From contig CAYSHC010000019.1 in the NCBI GenBank assembly GCA_964430855.1, forward strand, positions 1 through 58,660: a DNA stretch of 58,660 bases, written 5' to 3'. Made by a program: the position numbers and the translations under genes. The notes beneath the pieces were generated by a model that was given only the letters and a program-made list of their open reading frames with translations, did no database searches and was not told the origin of the DNA. Source of the DNA: JAEZDP01 sp964430855. Its GTDB lineage: Bacteria > Acidobacteriota > Vicinamibacteria > Vicinamibacterales > Vicinamibacteraceae. Below, piece by piece: positions 34,926 to 43,886 of the stretch (position 1 is the stretch's first letter; each line of letters opens with the position of its first letter).

Positions 34926-34949
34926 GGACGGCTCGGAGAGCCGTCCCTA
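34926..34949. repeat. REP-like palindrome, reverse copy, carrying a stop codon
   Basis: Arms GGACGGCTC (34926-34934) and GAGCCGTCC (34938-34946) flank GGA, identical to 223-243. CTA at 34947-34949 is the minus-strand TAG stop of the VCBS gene. Confidence 0.82.
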
Positions 34950-36173
34950 CCGGTTCCAGTAGATGATGACGTTCTGCGTGCGGCGTCCCGACGCGATGAT
35001 CTCGGGACGCCCGTCGCCGTCGAGGTCGGCCGCTGTCATGTCCTCGGTGGCCATCCGCTGGTTCTCGACGACCGTCTTCCGCTCGACCCTGCCGTTGCTG
35101 TCGATGTCGTAGACGGCGATGCCGCCGGGCTTGTCGCGCCAGCCGACGACCAGCTCCTGCGTGCCGTCGCCGTCCATGTCGGCCCAGGCCAGCGCGTGGC
35201 CCCAGATCAGCTGGTCCTCGATGACCACACGCTCCCAGAGCGTGCCCGCAGGCGCGCCCTGCTTCGGCTCGAGGAACAGCACGACCGACGTCCCGTGCCA
35301 CGGCTCGATGGTCGCGATCACCGCCCGGCCGTCGATCCGTCCGAGCCGGATCTCGCCCGGGGCGCCGTCGCCGATCTTGGTGCGCCTCCAGGTGCCCGAG
35401 TCCTGCCGGCGATACGCGTGGACGCCCTCCTTGCTCGCCGTGATCACCGTCTGGTGCGGGTGTCCGGGCAGGTCCACGAGCTCGAAGTTGTGCATGGCGT
35501 GGAAGATGTCGTCCACGACCTCGGCCTTCCACTCGCCCTTCACGGCATCGTCCGGAATCCGGAACGCCAGCAGCCGCGCGCCTGCGCCCTGGAAGTCTGG
35601 CGGCGAGGTGCCGCGCCCGTGCAGCGGCCCCACGAGCAGCATCGGTTTCCCGGAGCCGTCCACGCGGCCCCAGCGGATGCGGTGCAGCGTCGGCTCGCTG
35701 CCGATCTCGTGCAGCTGCCACGGCTCGCCGGCGCGGGCAGGCTGCCGCACCCAGTGGAGCGTCCCCCCGCCCTGCGTGTCGCGCGGGTTCCAGCCGGAGC
35801 CGAGCGCGATGTCGAGGCGCCCGTCGCCGTCGATGTCGTGCGGTGCGATGGCCACGTTGTCCTTCGGCGTCTGGCCGTCGAGCACGACGTGCTCGGTCCA
35901 CGACGGGTTCTCGAACCACACGAGCTGCGTCCCGTTGATCGCGACGATGTCTGGCTTGCCATCCGCGTTCACGTCGGCGATCGCCACGGCGTAGCCGACG
36001 CCGAAGTCGCGCTTGATCTCCTGCGCCTCGAAGGTCACTGGTCGTCCGGCGCCCGCGGCCGCCTGTCGCCCCATGGCGGCGCCGCCCTGCACGGCCGCCA
36101 GCACGCCAGTCGCGGCGAGCGCCGCGATCACGATGCCGTGCGGCTTCAGCCGTTGTCGCCGTTCTCTCCTCAT
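34947..36173 (-). CDS. Secreted FG-GAP/VCBS repeat protein
   Basis: A 408-residue protein with an N-terminal signal (about 13-40). Calcium-loop FG-GAP motifs recur: DVNADGKPD (67-75), DIDGDGRLD (113-121), DMDGDGTQE (332-340) and DLDGDGRPE (383-391), consistent with a beta-propeller. Such proteins bind ligands or polysaccharides outside the cytoplasm. The ATG at 36173 overlaps the amidohydrolase stop by four bases (ATGA). The protein ends IIYWNR, with its TAG supplied by a dispersed palindrome. Confidence 0.85.
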   Translation of the reverse strand: MRRERRQRLKPHGIVIAALAATGVLAAVQGGAAMGRQAAAGAGRPVTFEAQEIKRDFGVGYAVAIADVNADGKPDIVAINGTQLVWFENPSWTEHVVLDGQTPKDNVAIAPHDIDGDGRLDIALGSGWNPRDTQGGGTLHWVRQPARAGEPWQLHEIGSEPTLHRIRWGRVDGSGKPMLLVGPLHGRGTSPPDFQGAGARLLAFRIPDDAVKGEWKAEVVDDIFHAMHNFELVDLPGHPHQTVITASKEGVHAYRRQDSGTWRRTKIGDGAPGEIRLGRIDGRAVIATIEPWHGTSVVLFLEPKQGAPAGTLWERVVIEDQLIWGHALAWADMDGDGTQELVVGWRDKPGGIAVYDIDSNGRVERKTVVENQRMATEDMTAADLDGDGRPEIIASGRRTQNVIIYWNR

Positions 36174-37117
36174 GGCCTCACCTCGATACCCAGAATCGCC
36201 GCCAGCGTCTCGCCGTAGATCTTCCGTCGGCTGGCCTCCGGCACGCCGTTGGCCTCGAGCATGGCCTCGTAGCGTCCCAGCATGTTGTCGAGCTGTTCGG
36301 GCGGTTCGTCCGTGCCGAACACCAGCTTCTCGAACGCATACACGGCGTCGGACGAGCTGTGCGCCGTGGGCCCCACCCACCACAGGTACTCGCTGAACAC
36401 CGACAGGTTGCGCGCCTTCTTGATCAGCGTCGAGCCGGTGACGTCGAAGTAGACGTTCTTCTCCCAGCGGGCGACCTCGGCGGCCTCGTCGTACCACGGG
36501 TTGCCGAGGTGGGCGCCCTGGATGCGCAGCTTCGGGAACGACCGCGCGATCGTGTGCAGGAACGAGGGGCGCATGCGCGCCATCGACGAGGGCTCGGGCT
36601 CGTCCGACGTCCCCGAGACGATGCCGGTGTGGAAGAGCGCGACCAGTCCGTGATCCTGGAGCCGCTGGTAGATCGGGAAGTAGCCGAAGTCGTCCCAGTC
36701 GTACTTCGGCCTGTGCATCTTGATGCCCTTGAACCCGGCCGCCGCGAACGCGTCGATCTGCGCGAGCGCCGCAGGGTTGTCGACGTCGATCTGCCCGTAC
36801 GGAATGATGACGTCGGGGTACTCGGCCGCCGCCTGCTTCACGGCGTCGAGGCCGCGGAAGGGCGTGAGCACGCAGGCCATCGCGTTGCGCGGGCGATACG
36901 TGCGCACGAGCGTGTCGATGTACCCGGGACCGCTGCGCCAGTGCTGGTGCGAGTCGATGACGAAGCGCCGCGGCGGCTGGCGCGTGGCCTGCGCGTGCGT
37001 GGTCGTCACCACGGGCGCAAGGCCGGAGAGCGTCACGACGACAGCGGCAGCGAGCGCCGACGTGCACGCCGCCACCGTCGCCAGCGACGCTCGTGGAGCG
37101 TAGGGGATGCGGATCAT
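36170..37117 (-). CDS. Secreted amidohydrolase family protein
   Basis: A 315-residue amidohydrolase-2-type TIM barrel. A long signal peptide (about 1-42, TTTHAQ) is followed by the metal motif IDSHQHW (53-59), GIKMHRPKYDW and IQGAHLGNPWYD, and a terminal Asp in VFGTDEPPEQLD. Metal-dependent hydrolase or decarboxylase activity is expected; the substrate is unknown. ATG 37117 is used because the signal begins there. It is coupled to the downstream VCBS gene. Confidence 0.85.
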   Translation of the reverse strand: MIRIPYAPRASLATVAACTSALAAAVVVTLSGLAPVVTTTHAQATRQPPRRFVIDSHQHWRSGPGYIDTLVRTYRPRNAMACVLTPFRGLDAVKQAAAEYPDVIIPYGQIDVDNPAALAQIDAFAAAGFKGIKMHRPKYDWDDFGYFPIYQRLQDHGLVALFHTGIVSGTSDEPEPSSMARMRPSFLHTIARSFPKLRIQGAHLGNPWYDEAAEVARWEKNVYFDVTGSTLIKKARNLSVFSEYLWWVGPTAHSSSDAVYAFEKLVFGTDEPPEQLDNMLGRYEAMLEANGVPEASRRKIYGETLAAILGIEVRP

Positions 37118-37165
37118 GCCCGTAGCCTTCACGCGATGGACGCGCAAGTCAACTGCTCCCGGGAC

Positions 37166-38398
37166 TCACTGGCGGGCCGACCTCCGGCGGACCTGGCGGG
37201 GTCCTGCGGGCAGCCGTCGGTCGAGCTCGTCGAGCGTGAAGCGGACGCTCACCACGTACGGCGGCTCGCCCGGCGTCCAGTGGCCGTACGTCGTGACGAC
37301 GAACGTGCCGTCGGGAAGCCGCTCGACGCCCGGGTACGCCGTGTCGAACTCGTGGTGGTTGTCCATGAAACGCACGCGGTACTGGCCCTCGCGCCCGTGG
37401 ACGATGTCGTCGTAGGTACCGACCCAGCCCACCCAGTCGCCCCTGGTCACGCTCTCGTGCGTCGTGTCGCGGAACGACAGGAACAGGCGTCCGTCGGGCG
37501 CGTACGCGCCGACATGCCTGTCGCCGGTGAGCGCGCCGGGCAGCTCGCGCGGGGCCGTCCACGTGCGTCCCTCGTCGTTCGAGAACATCACGTGGGAGTT
37601 GCGTCGGCGGCGGTTCTCGCGCAGCAGCATCGCCAGTTGGGTGCCGTCGGGCGAGCGGATGACGCCGGGCTCGCAGAGGTGGATCTCCGCCGAGCTGTGG
37701 AGGACGCGCGGCGCCGACCACGTCAGCCCGCCGTCGGTGCTCTCGATCTGGTACAGCACCATCTCCGGGGTCGTCCTGCCGCTGCCGCCGATGAAGCGGC
37801 CGTCGTCGTGGAAGAACGCGAGGTAGTGTCCGGCGCCTGTGCGGCGCTCGACGACGCTCGCCATGGCGACGATGCCGCCGAAGTCGCCGATGGGTGCCAG
37901 CGGCGTCCACGTCCGCCCGTCGTCCTCCGACGCGGCCATCCGGATGGGATGGAGGCCGGAGAAGAGGATCAGCCGCTTCGTGCCGTCCGGGCCAACGACG
38001 CGGTGGATGGTCGGCGTCTCCTGCGACGTCGCCCAGTTGTCGGGGACGGGCAGGCGGTCCGACCAGGTGCGTCCGCCGTCCTCGCTGCGCTTGAGGACGA
38101 TGGCGCCCTTGCCGTGGCCCTTCGGGTAGACGGCAAGGATGGTGCGTCCGTCCTCGAGGAGCACGGTGGTGGGATGCCCGAGGTACTGACCCGGCTCGCG
38201 GTCGACGACAACCTGCCGGTGCGTCTCGTAGGCGAGGTCGAGGAGCGGCACGGTGTAGCCACGCGGTTGCGGGGAGGAGTCCTGTCGGGCCGTGGCCGGC
38301 TGGGCCGCGGTGTCCGCCTCAGGCGAGGACACCATGAACCCCGTCGTCGAGGGCGCCAGGACAGCGGCAACGAGCAGAATCTGCAACGTTCGAGTCAC
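37166..38398 (-). CDS. Sialidase/BNR-repeat family exo-hydrolase, secreted
   Basis: About 410 residues with a signal peptide (TRTLQILLVAAVLAPSTTG) and four Asp-box motifs SxDxGxTW: SEDGGRTW, SEDDGRTW, STDGGLTW and SNDEGRTW, marking a six-bladed sialidase-like propeller. It may cleave a glycan or be a related lyase/binding protein; the sialidase FRIP motif is not obvious. GTG 38398 is the first start outside the upstream repeat; an upstream GTG (38413) would encode five residues from the repeat itself. Confidence 0.85.
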   Translation of the reverse strand: MTRTLQILLVAAVLAPSTTGFMVSSPEADTAAQPATARQDSSPQPRGYTVPLLDLAYETHRQVVVDREPGQYLGHPTTVLLEDGRTILAVYPKGHGKGAIVLKRSEDGGRTWSDRLPVPDNWATSQETPTIHRVVGPDGTKRLILFSGLHPIRMAASEDDGRTWTPLAPIGDFGGIVAMASVVERRTGAGHYLAFFHDDGRFIGGSGRTTPEMVLYQIESTDGGLTWSAPRVLHSSAEIHLCEPGVIRSPDGTQLAMLLRENRRRRNSHVMFSNDEGRTWTAPRELPGALTGDRHVGAYAPDGRLFLSFRDTTHESVTRGDWVGWVGTYDDIVHGREGQYRVRFMDNHHEFDTAYPGVERLPDGTFVVTTYGHWTPGEPPYVVSVRFTLDELDRRLPAGPRQVRRRSARQ

Positions 38399-38439
38399 GA
38401 GACCTGACCCCACGGAACGCGAAATCGAGACCTGACCCC
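38399..38439. repeat. Paired GAGACCTGACCCC repeat element
   Basis: Two direct copies of GAGACCTGACCCC (38399-38411 and 38427-38439), period 28, with GCGAAATC before the second. The same layout occurs at 42353-42394. It borders the sialidase start codon. Confidence 0.88.
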
Positions 38440-38495
38440 GCGGATCTTACTGCAGCGTGGTAGGCTCCACGGCAAATCGCAATCGAGGGTTGGAC

Positions 38496-40061
38496 ATGGA
38501 GGCACGTGCGCTCGTGGTGAGCGGAATGCTGGCCTGCCTGTCGGCGACGGCCGGCGCCGAGGTCCGCACGACAGGCGGCCTGGTCGAGGGCACCACCGTC
38601 GCCGACGGCAAGGTGCGCGTCTACAAGGGCATCCCCTATGCGGCCCCGCCTGTGGGCGAGCTCCGCTGGAAGCCGCCGCAGCCAGCCGCGCCGTGGACGG
38701 GCGTCCGCCAGGCCACCGCGTTCGGCCCGCAGTGCATGCAGGGCACGATCTTCAGCGACATCGTCTTCGACAGGCCGGCCAGCGAGGACTGCCTGTACCT
38801 CAACGTCTGGACGCCTGCCGCGCCCGCCGCAACGCCGCGCCCCGTGATGGTGTGGATCCACGGCGGCGGCTTCCAGGCCGGTGCGGCCTCGGAGCCGCGA
38901 CACGACGGCCATCACCTCGTCCAGAAGGACGTGGTGCTGGTGACGCTCAACTACCGGCTCGGAGTGTTCGGCTTCCTCGCGCATCCGGAGATGGCCGAGG
39001 AGGACGGCAACGTCGTCGGCAACTTCGCATTGCTCGACATGATCGCGGCGCTCCGGTGGGTCAGGGAGAACGCCGCGGCGTTCGGCGGCGATCCCGACAA
39101 CGTGACGATCTTCGGCGAGTCGGCAGGGTCGTTCGCCGTGAGCGCCCTCATGGCGTCGCCGAAGGCACGCGGCCTGTTCCACAAGGCGATCGGCGAGAGC
39201 GGCGCGTTCTTCGGTCCGACGCTGGCCGAGGCCACGCGCGAAGCGGCCGTCGAGCGTGGTGCCGCGTTCGCGGAAGGCCTGGGCGCCACGTCGCTCGAGG
39301 CCCTGCGCGCGCTTCCCGCCGACGCCGTGCTCGCCGCGGCCCTCAAGGCGCAGCCATGGTTCGGCGTCATCGTGGACGGCCAGGTGCTGGAGGCACCGGT
39401 CGCCGAGACGTTCGCCGCGGGACGGCAGGCCGCGGTTCCGCTGCTCGCCGGCTGGAACCGGGACGAGTCGCGCGGCGGCGTGGTGCTCGGCAGGGAGCGC
39501 CCCACGGCCGCGACGTTCACCGAGCAGGTGACCAGGCGCTTCGGGCCGCGCGCCGCCGACGTCCTGAAGGTGTATCCGGCCGGCTCGGATGCCGAGGCCC
39601 TCGAGTCGGCCGCCGATCTGGCCGGCGACACGTTCATCGGCTACTCGACATGGAAGTGGATCGAGACCCACGCGGCCATGGCGAAGGCGCCGGTGTTCCG
39701 CTATCGCTTCGACAGGAAGATCCCCGTGGCGCCCGGCACGACGATCAACGGCCGCGAGGCGACCGCCGACGACATCGGCGCCCGGCACGCCGGCGAGATC
39801 GAATACGTCTTCGGCACGCTCGACAGCGTCGCACGCGTGCCGTGGACGCCCGAGGACCGGGCACTCTCGGACGCGATCATGACGTACTGGACCGCGTTTG
39901 CCCGGACCGGCACGCCAGGCGGCGCGGGGTTGCCCGCCTGGCCGCCTTACACGCCGGGCAACGGCCAGGTGCAGCTTCTCGACGCGACCATCCGCTCGGC
40001 CCCCGACGTGCATCGTGCACGCTACGAGGTGCTCGACGCCGCCCTTGGCGTCCGCCCGTGA
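38496..40061 (+). CDS. Carboxylesterase (type B), secreted
   Basis: A 521-residue alpha/beta hydrolase. A signal peptide (1-21) precedes a type-B carboxylesterase/lipase domain with YKGIPYAAPPVGELRW (43-58), SEDCLYLNVW (96-105), oxyanion HGGGF (122-126), nucleophile Ser209 in FGESAG and the catalytic-His region GARHAGEIEYVFG. It hydrolyses ester bonds outside the cytoplasm; specificity is unknown. The start is supported by GAGGG about 7 bases upstream and TAGGCT (38461-38466) as a possible -10. It converges on the decarboxylase gene, 18 bp apart. Confidence 0.92.
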   Translation: MEARALVVSGMLACLSATAGAEVRTTGGLVEGTTVADGKVRVYKGIPYAAPPVGELRWKPPQPAAPWTGVRQATAFGPQCMQGTIFSDIVFDRPASEDCLYLNVWTPAAPAATPRPVMVWIHGGGFQAGAASEPRHDGHHLVQKDVVLVTLNYRLGVFGFLAHPEMAEEDGNVVGNFALLDMIAALRWVRENAAAFGGDPDNVTIFGESAGSFAVSALMASPKARGLFHKAIGESGAFFGPTLAEATREAAVERGAAFAEGLGATSLEALRALPADAVLAAALKAQPWFGVIVDGQVLEAPVAETFAAGRQAAVPLLAGWNRDESRGGVVLGRERPTAATFTEQVTRRFGPRAADVLKVYPAGSDAEALESAADLAGDTFIGYSTWKWIETHAAMAKAPVFRYRFDRKIPVAPGTTINGREATADDIGARHAGEIEYVFGTLDSVARVPWTPEDRALSDAIMTYWTAFARTGTPGGAGLPAWPPYTPGNGQVQLLDATIRSAPDVHRARYEVLDAALGVRP

Positions 40062-40079
40062 CACCGGCGAACGCGGCCC

Positions 40080-41729
40080 TCACCCGTTCGGCGACCGGGC
40101 GAGCGCGCGTCGGGCCTTCCAGATCGACTCGAGGACGGCCCCGACGTGCTGCTCGTCGGAGAACGGGCTGAGGATGTACGACTTGAGCGCGTTGATGGGC
40201 TCGCCGTAGTCCGACATGCGATAGCAGTCGGTGAGCGAGATGATGACGCCGCGTCCCTCCATGGCGTCGGCCTGGATCATGTCGAAGATGCGGCGGTTGT
40301 ACTCGTTGTGCGCAAGGAGCGTGGCCCTGCAGGCCGGGTCGGTGCGCTCCTGCTCGGGCATGCTGAAGGTGTCGACGCCGTCGGGGTAGACACGGAAGAG
40401 CGTCACGGGACCGAAGTTCTCGCCGTTGAGCACCGTCGTGGCGGCGTGCCCCTCGAGGTGCTCGCGCAGTTCCTCGGCCATCGTGACGACGTGGCCGAGC
40501 AGCGCCTGCAGCCCGCGCCTGCCGAAGAGACGCAGGTTCGCGATGGCGGCAAGCGGACCGCCCCCGGCGCGGGTGGTCTCGAGCGTGTACTTGCCCGGGT
40601 GCCGCGTGCCCGACTGGAAGATGTACGGCGTGTCCTCGTCGGGGCGCGTGAGGTACGCGAAGTCGCCGCCGTCCTTCAGAAGGATGGCGCTCGAGATGTA
40701 CGGCGTGAATCCCGTCTTGTGGTAATCCACGCCAAGCGAGTCGGCCAGGCCGAGGTGCCTGATACGCCGGACGGTCCCCGCCAGCGCCCGCCCGGTGCGG
40801 TGCCGGAACCCGAGCGGATTGCCCTCGAAGTCGTAGTCGTTGAAGACGCTCCAGGCCCAGCCAATCACGGCGTCCGCGTGCACGTGCGGGACGTAGTCGA
40901 GGCCGCACTCCGCGACGAGCTCGTCGCGCACCTTGACGATGGCGGCAAGGTCGTCGAGCCCGAAGGCATCGGTCGTGCCCATCGTCGCGACGATGCACGC
41001 GATGCGCCCTCCGTCCTTGACGATCTCGCGCAGCCGCGCCGCGAGCGCGTCCACGCGCATCTGGTTGTCGTCTGTCGTCGGGATCCGGACGACGTTGGCC
41101 TCGCCGATGCCGAGCCAGTTGCTCACGGTGAGGCACGCGTAGTGGGCGCGATCCGAGCACACGATGACGGCCGGCGTGCGCAGCCCCGCGCGGCGCGTGC
41201 CGGGAACCGCCTTCTCGAGGCCGATCTTCGCGCCGTAGAGCAGTGTGCCTGTGCCACCGAACGTGAACACGCCGTCGGCCCTGGCCGGGTCGTAGCCGAC
41301 CAGCGCGGCGGTCATCGCCATCGCCTCGACCTCCGCGAGCGAGACGAGGCGCGACGTCTCTTCGCTCACGAGGTTCGGGTTGTAGATGGACGGCAGCAGC
41401 CCCCCGATGATGCTCGGGATCGTGGGCGACGGCACGACATTGACCTGCGCCCGCGGGTGGCCCCAGATGAACATCCCCGAGAGGTAGCTGACCAGCTCCG
41501 CGGTGACGGCCTCGAGCGTGGAGGGGTCGGCCTCGACGCGGCGCTGCCGCGCGGCGTCGTAGTCGAGCGTCACGGGCGACCCGAGCATGGGCGCCGCCGA
41601 CTTGAGGGCGTCCACCTGATCGAGCGCGCGCAGGAACGAGAACACGAAGTACGCGTCGTGGACGCGGTCGGAGACCGGCGCGGGGAAAGCCGTGCGCAGC
41701 TGCGCGAGCAGCTCCTTGTACGGAGGCAT
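40080..41729 (-). CDS. Pyridoxal-dependent decarboxylase (group II)
   Basis: A 549-residue PLP decarboxylase of the glutamate/aromatic amino acid/cysteine-sulfinate group. The PLP lysine is Lys338 in GVDYHKTGFTPY, and HVHADAVIGW (282-291) carries the pyridine-N Asp286. TFGGTGTLLYGAKIG (157-171) is the phosphate-binding loop. The substrate amino acid cannot be called; homologues make GABA, beta-alanine or amines. The ATG 41729 start has TAGGAT 11 bases upstream, in a promoter region shared with the divergent methyltransferase gene. Confidence 0.9.
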   Translation of the reverse strand: MPPYKELLAQLRTAFPAPVSDRVHDAYFVFSFLRALDQVDALKSAAPMLGSPVTLDYDAARQRRVEADPSTLEAVTAELVSYLSGMFIWGHPRAQVNVVPSPTIPSIIGGLLPSIYNPNLVSEETSRLVSLAEVEAMAMTAALVGYDPARADGVFTFGGTGTLLYGAKIGLEKAVPGTRRAGLRTPAVIVCSDRAHYACLTVSNWLGIGEANVVRIPTTDDNQMRVDALAARLREIVKDGGRIACIVATMGTTDAFGLDDLAAIVKVRDELVAECGLDYVPHVHADAVIGWAWSVFNDYDFEGNPLGFRHRTGRALAGTVRRIRHLGLADSLGVDYHKTGFTPYISSAILLKDGGDFAYLTRPDEDTPYIFQSGTRHPGKYTLETTRAGGGPLAAIANLRLFGRRGLQALLGHVVTMAEELREHLEGHAATTVLNGENFGPVTLFRVYPDGVDTFSMPEQERTDPACRATLLAHNEYNRRIFDMIQADAMEGRGVIISLTDCYRMSDYGEPINALKSYILSPFSDEQHVGAVLESIWKARRALARSPNG

Positions 41730-41740
41730 GTGTCACAGCC

Positions 41741-41750
41741 ATCCTACGAT
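41741..41750. promoter_or_regulatory. Overlapping divergent -10 elements
   Basis: The ten bases ATCCTACGAT contain TAGGAT on the minus strand (41741-41746) for the decarboxylase and TACGAT on the plus strand (41745-41750) for the methyltransferase. Both genes could not be transcribed at once from these boxes. Confidence 0.45.
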
Positions 41751-41767
41751 GGACCCGTATCCGCAGG

Positions 41768-42361
41768 ATGCCCGACGTCCCGTTCCGCCTTCACTGGTTC
41801 GCCACGCTCGTCCCGCCCGATGCCACCCGGCCGATGCTCGAGGTGGGCTGCGGCAGCGGGATCCTGCTGGAACTGCTCGCGGCGAGGTGTCCGCGCGCGG
41901 AGCTGGTCGGCATCGACAGATCGGAGCTCCAGGTCCGCCGAGCGGCGCAGCGGCTGGCGAAGCTGCCACGCGTGACGCAGGTTCATCACCTGGCGCTGGA
42001 GTCCGCTGGCGTGCGCCTCGGGGTTGGGCGGTTCGGGCTGGTCGTCGCGATGAACGTCAACGTCGTGTGGACACGGCCCGAGGCGGCCGGCGCGGCGCTG
42101 AGGACGCTGCTCGCACACGACGGACGTGTCCTGCTCGGCTACGAGCCGCCGACGCCCGGCGGACGCGAAGCGCTGCGGACGAAGCTGCTCGATGCCATTT
42201 CGGGCACTGGCTTCGTGCCGCACGTCGAACATCAGCCGAGCGATTCCACCCCTGGCGTGTTCGCGATCGAGCTCCGACGCCGTTCACAGACGTCGGCCGG
42301 GCGTCAGCCAGCGGCGCGTCTGGCGGTGCAGAAACGCCAACGTTCGCAAGGCGAGACCTGA
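41768..42361 (+). CDS. Class I SAM-dependent methyltransferase
   Basis: A 197-residue methyltransferase with motif I MLEVGCGSGILLELLA (23-38), acidic motif GIDRSELQV and LVVAMNVNVVW (motif II region). The substrate is unknown. The last residues (QRSQGET) and TGA stop run into a GAGACCTGACCCC repeat, so the C-terminus may have been altered by the repeat. GCAGG just upstream is a weak SD. Confidence 0.85.
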   Translation: MPDVPFRLHWFATLVPPDATRPMLEVGCGSGILLELLAARCPRAELVGIDRSELQVRRAAQRLAKLPRVTQVHHLALESAGVRLGVGRFGLVVAMNVNVVWTRPEAAGAALRTLLAHDGRVLLGYEPPTPGGREALRTKLLDAISGTGFVPHVEHQPSDSTPGVFAIELRRRSQTSAGRQPAARLAVQKRQRSQGET

Positions 42362-42394
42362 CCCCGGGAAGGCCTCATTTCGAGACCTGACCCC
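42353..42394. repeat. Paired GAGACCTGACCCC repeat element between convergent genes
   Basis: Direct copies at 42353-42365 and 42382-42394, period 29, with CTCATTTC before the second copy. The first copy contains the TGA of the methyltransferase gene; the spacer and second copy hold the last codons and stop of the convergent GNAT gene. Confidence 0.88.
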
Positions 42395-42845
42395 CGACAG
42401 GGATGTCTTTCCTCAGGAGGTGGCGGGTGCCGGACTTGAAGCCGGCGCGCTCGTACAGGCGGGCGGCATCGTCGTTGACGTGCTCCACTTCGAGCAGCAG
42501 CACGCGGACGCCCTGGTGACGGCACCAGCACTCCACCTGGGCCAGCGCCGCGCGCCCGAGGCCCCGGCCGCGGTGCGAGGGCGCCACGTACAGCTCGTCC
42601 ACGAACGCGTCGCGGCCCAGGTGCTCCAGGCTGTAGCCGAGCGTCGCCACGACGTAGGCCACCGCCTGCCTGTCCTCCTCGGCCAGCCAGGCCTGCCCGA
42701 GCCAGGGGTCGGTGAGCAGCCGCGGCCAGACGTGACGCATGGCTGCGGCGTCGTACGGATACCCCTGCTCGACGTAGAAGCCGCGTTGCAGCTCCAGCAG
42801 ACGGTCGAGGTCTGACGTGGTCGCGCGGCGATAGGGGGTCCGCAT
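42375..42845 (-). CDS. GNAT family N-acetyltransferase
   Basis: A 156-residue acetyltransferase. The acetyl-CoA loop is YVAPSHRGRGLGRAAL (about 79-94), and NDDAARLYERAGF (about 122-134) is the fourth motif. Such enzymes acetylate small amines or protein N-termini. ATG 42845 (MRTPYRRATTSDLD) is the typical start. The final residues (VGGQVSK) are encoded by a dispersed repeat. Confidence 0.88.
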   Translation of the reverse strand: MRTPYRRATTSDLDRLLELQRGFYVEQGYPYDAAAMRHVWPRLLTDPWLGQAWLAEEDRQAVAYVVATLGYSLEHLGRDAFVDELYVAPSHRGRGLGRAALAQVECWCRHQGVRVLLLEVEHVNDDAARLYERAGFKSGTRHLLRKDIPVGGQVSK

Positions 42846-42994
42846 GGCGCTGGCACCTGCCGGGCGGAACGGCCCGGGGACACGGACGTCGGGGCTGACG
42901 TGACGCCAACAGGATACGCTCCGCGGCGCGTCTCGTGTTACGTTCGGCTGCCGGCCGGCCGCGGCGCCGGCATCGACCATCCCGAGGTGACGTC

Positions 42995-43852
42995 ATGGAC
43001 CGACATTCCGACCTGACCCGACGCTCGTTCCTTGCACTGGCGGGTGCGGCGCCGTTTGCCGCGGCAGCGTCGCTGCGCGCGCAGGCCGGCCGCGTGCCGG
43101 TGGGCCTCGAGCTGTACTCGGTGCGCGACGAGCTGCAGAAGGACCTCATGGGCACGGTCCGCGGTGTCGCGGCCATGGGCTACGAGGTGGTCGAGTTCTA
43201 CTCGCCGTACTACGAGTGGACGCCGGCGTACGCGAAAGAGGTCCGCGCGCTGCTTGACGACCTCGGCATTCGCTGCCTCTCGACGCACAACTCGGCGACC
43301 GTGTTCTCGGAGGGCACGCTCGACAAGGCCATCGAGCTCAACCGGATCCTCGGGTCGACGTCGATCGTCATGGCGAGCGCCGGCCGGAAAATCACCGACG
43401 CCGATGGCTGGAAGGAAGTGGCCGCGAGCCTCGCCGCCGCGAGCGAGAAGCTCCGGGCGGTCGGCATGACGGCCGGCTTCCACAACCACGCCGCGGAGTT
43501 CAGCCCGCTGCCGGACGGGAAGCGCCCGATGGACATCCTCGCGAACGAGACGCCCCGCGACGTCGTCCTCCAGCTCGACGTCGGCACCTGCGTCGAGGCG
43601 AAGGCCGACCCGGTGGCCTGGATCAAGGCCCACCCGGGCCGGATCGGCAGCATCCACTGCAAGGACTGGGGCCCCGACCAGGGCTACCAGGTGCTCTTCG
43701 GCGAGGGCATCGCGCCGTGGAAGGAAATCTTCGCCGCCGCCGAGTCGGTGGGCGGCGTGACGCACTACCTCATCGAACAGGAAGGCAGCCGCTTCCCGTC
43801 GATGGAGACGGCACGACGGTGCCTGGAGACCTACAAGTCGATGCGCGGATGA
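42995..43852 (+). CDS. Tat-exported sugar phosphate isomerase/epimerase-like TIM barrel
   Basis: A 285-residue xylose isomerase-like protein. The Tat signal is LTRRSFLALAGAA (7-19). GLELYSVRDELQKD, AGFHNHAAEF and IHCKDW are the strand-end metal-site blocks of the AP endonuclease 2/xylose-isomerase-like superfamily. It may isomerise or oxidise a sugar derivative in the periplasm; such proteins often work with exported Gfo/Idh/MocA enzymes like the one at 23945. GAGGTGA lies 5 bases before the ATG. It is divergent from the GNAT gene. Confidence 0.87.
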   Translation: MDRHSDLTRRSFLALAGAAPFAAAASLRAQAGRVPVGLELYSVRDELQKDLMGTVRGVAAMGYEVVEFYSPYYEWTPAYAKEVRALLDDLGIRCLSTHNSATVFSEGTLDKAIELNRILGSTSIVMASAGRKITDADGWKEVAASLAAASEKLRAVGMTAGFHNHAAEFSPLPDGKRPMDILANETPRDVVLQLDVGTCVEAKADPVAWIKAHPGRIGSIHCKDWGPDQGYQVLFGEGIAPWKEIFAAAESVGGVTHYLIEQEGSRFPSMETARRCLETYKSMRG

Positions 43853-43886
43853 GCGCGTCGCCACCCCGGGGAGCACGAGAGACTGC

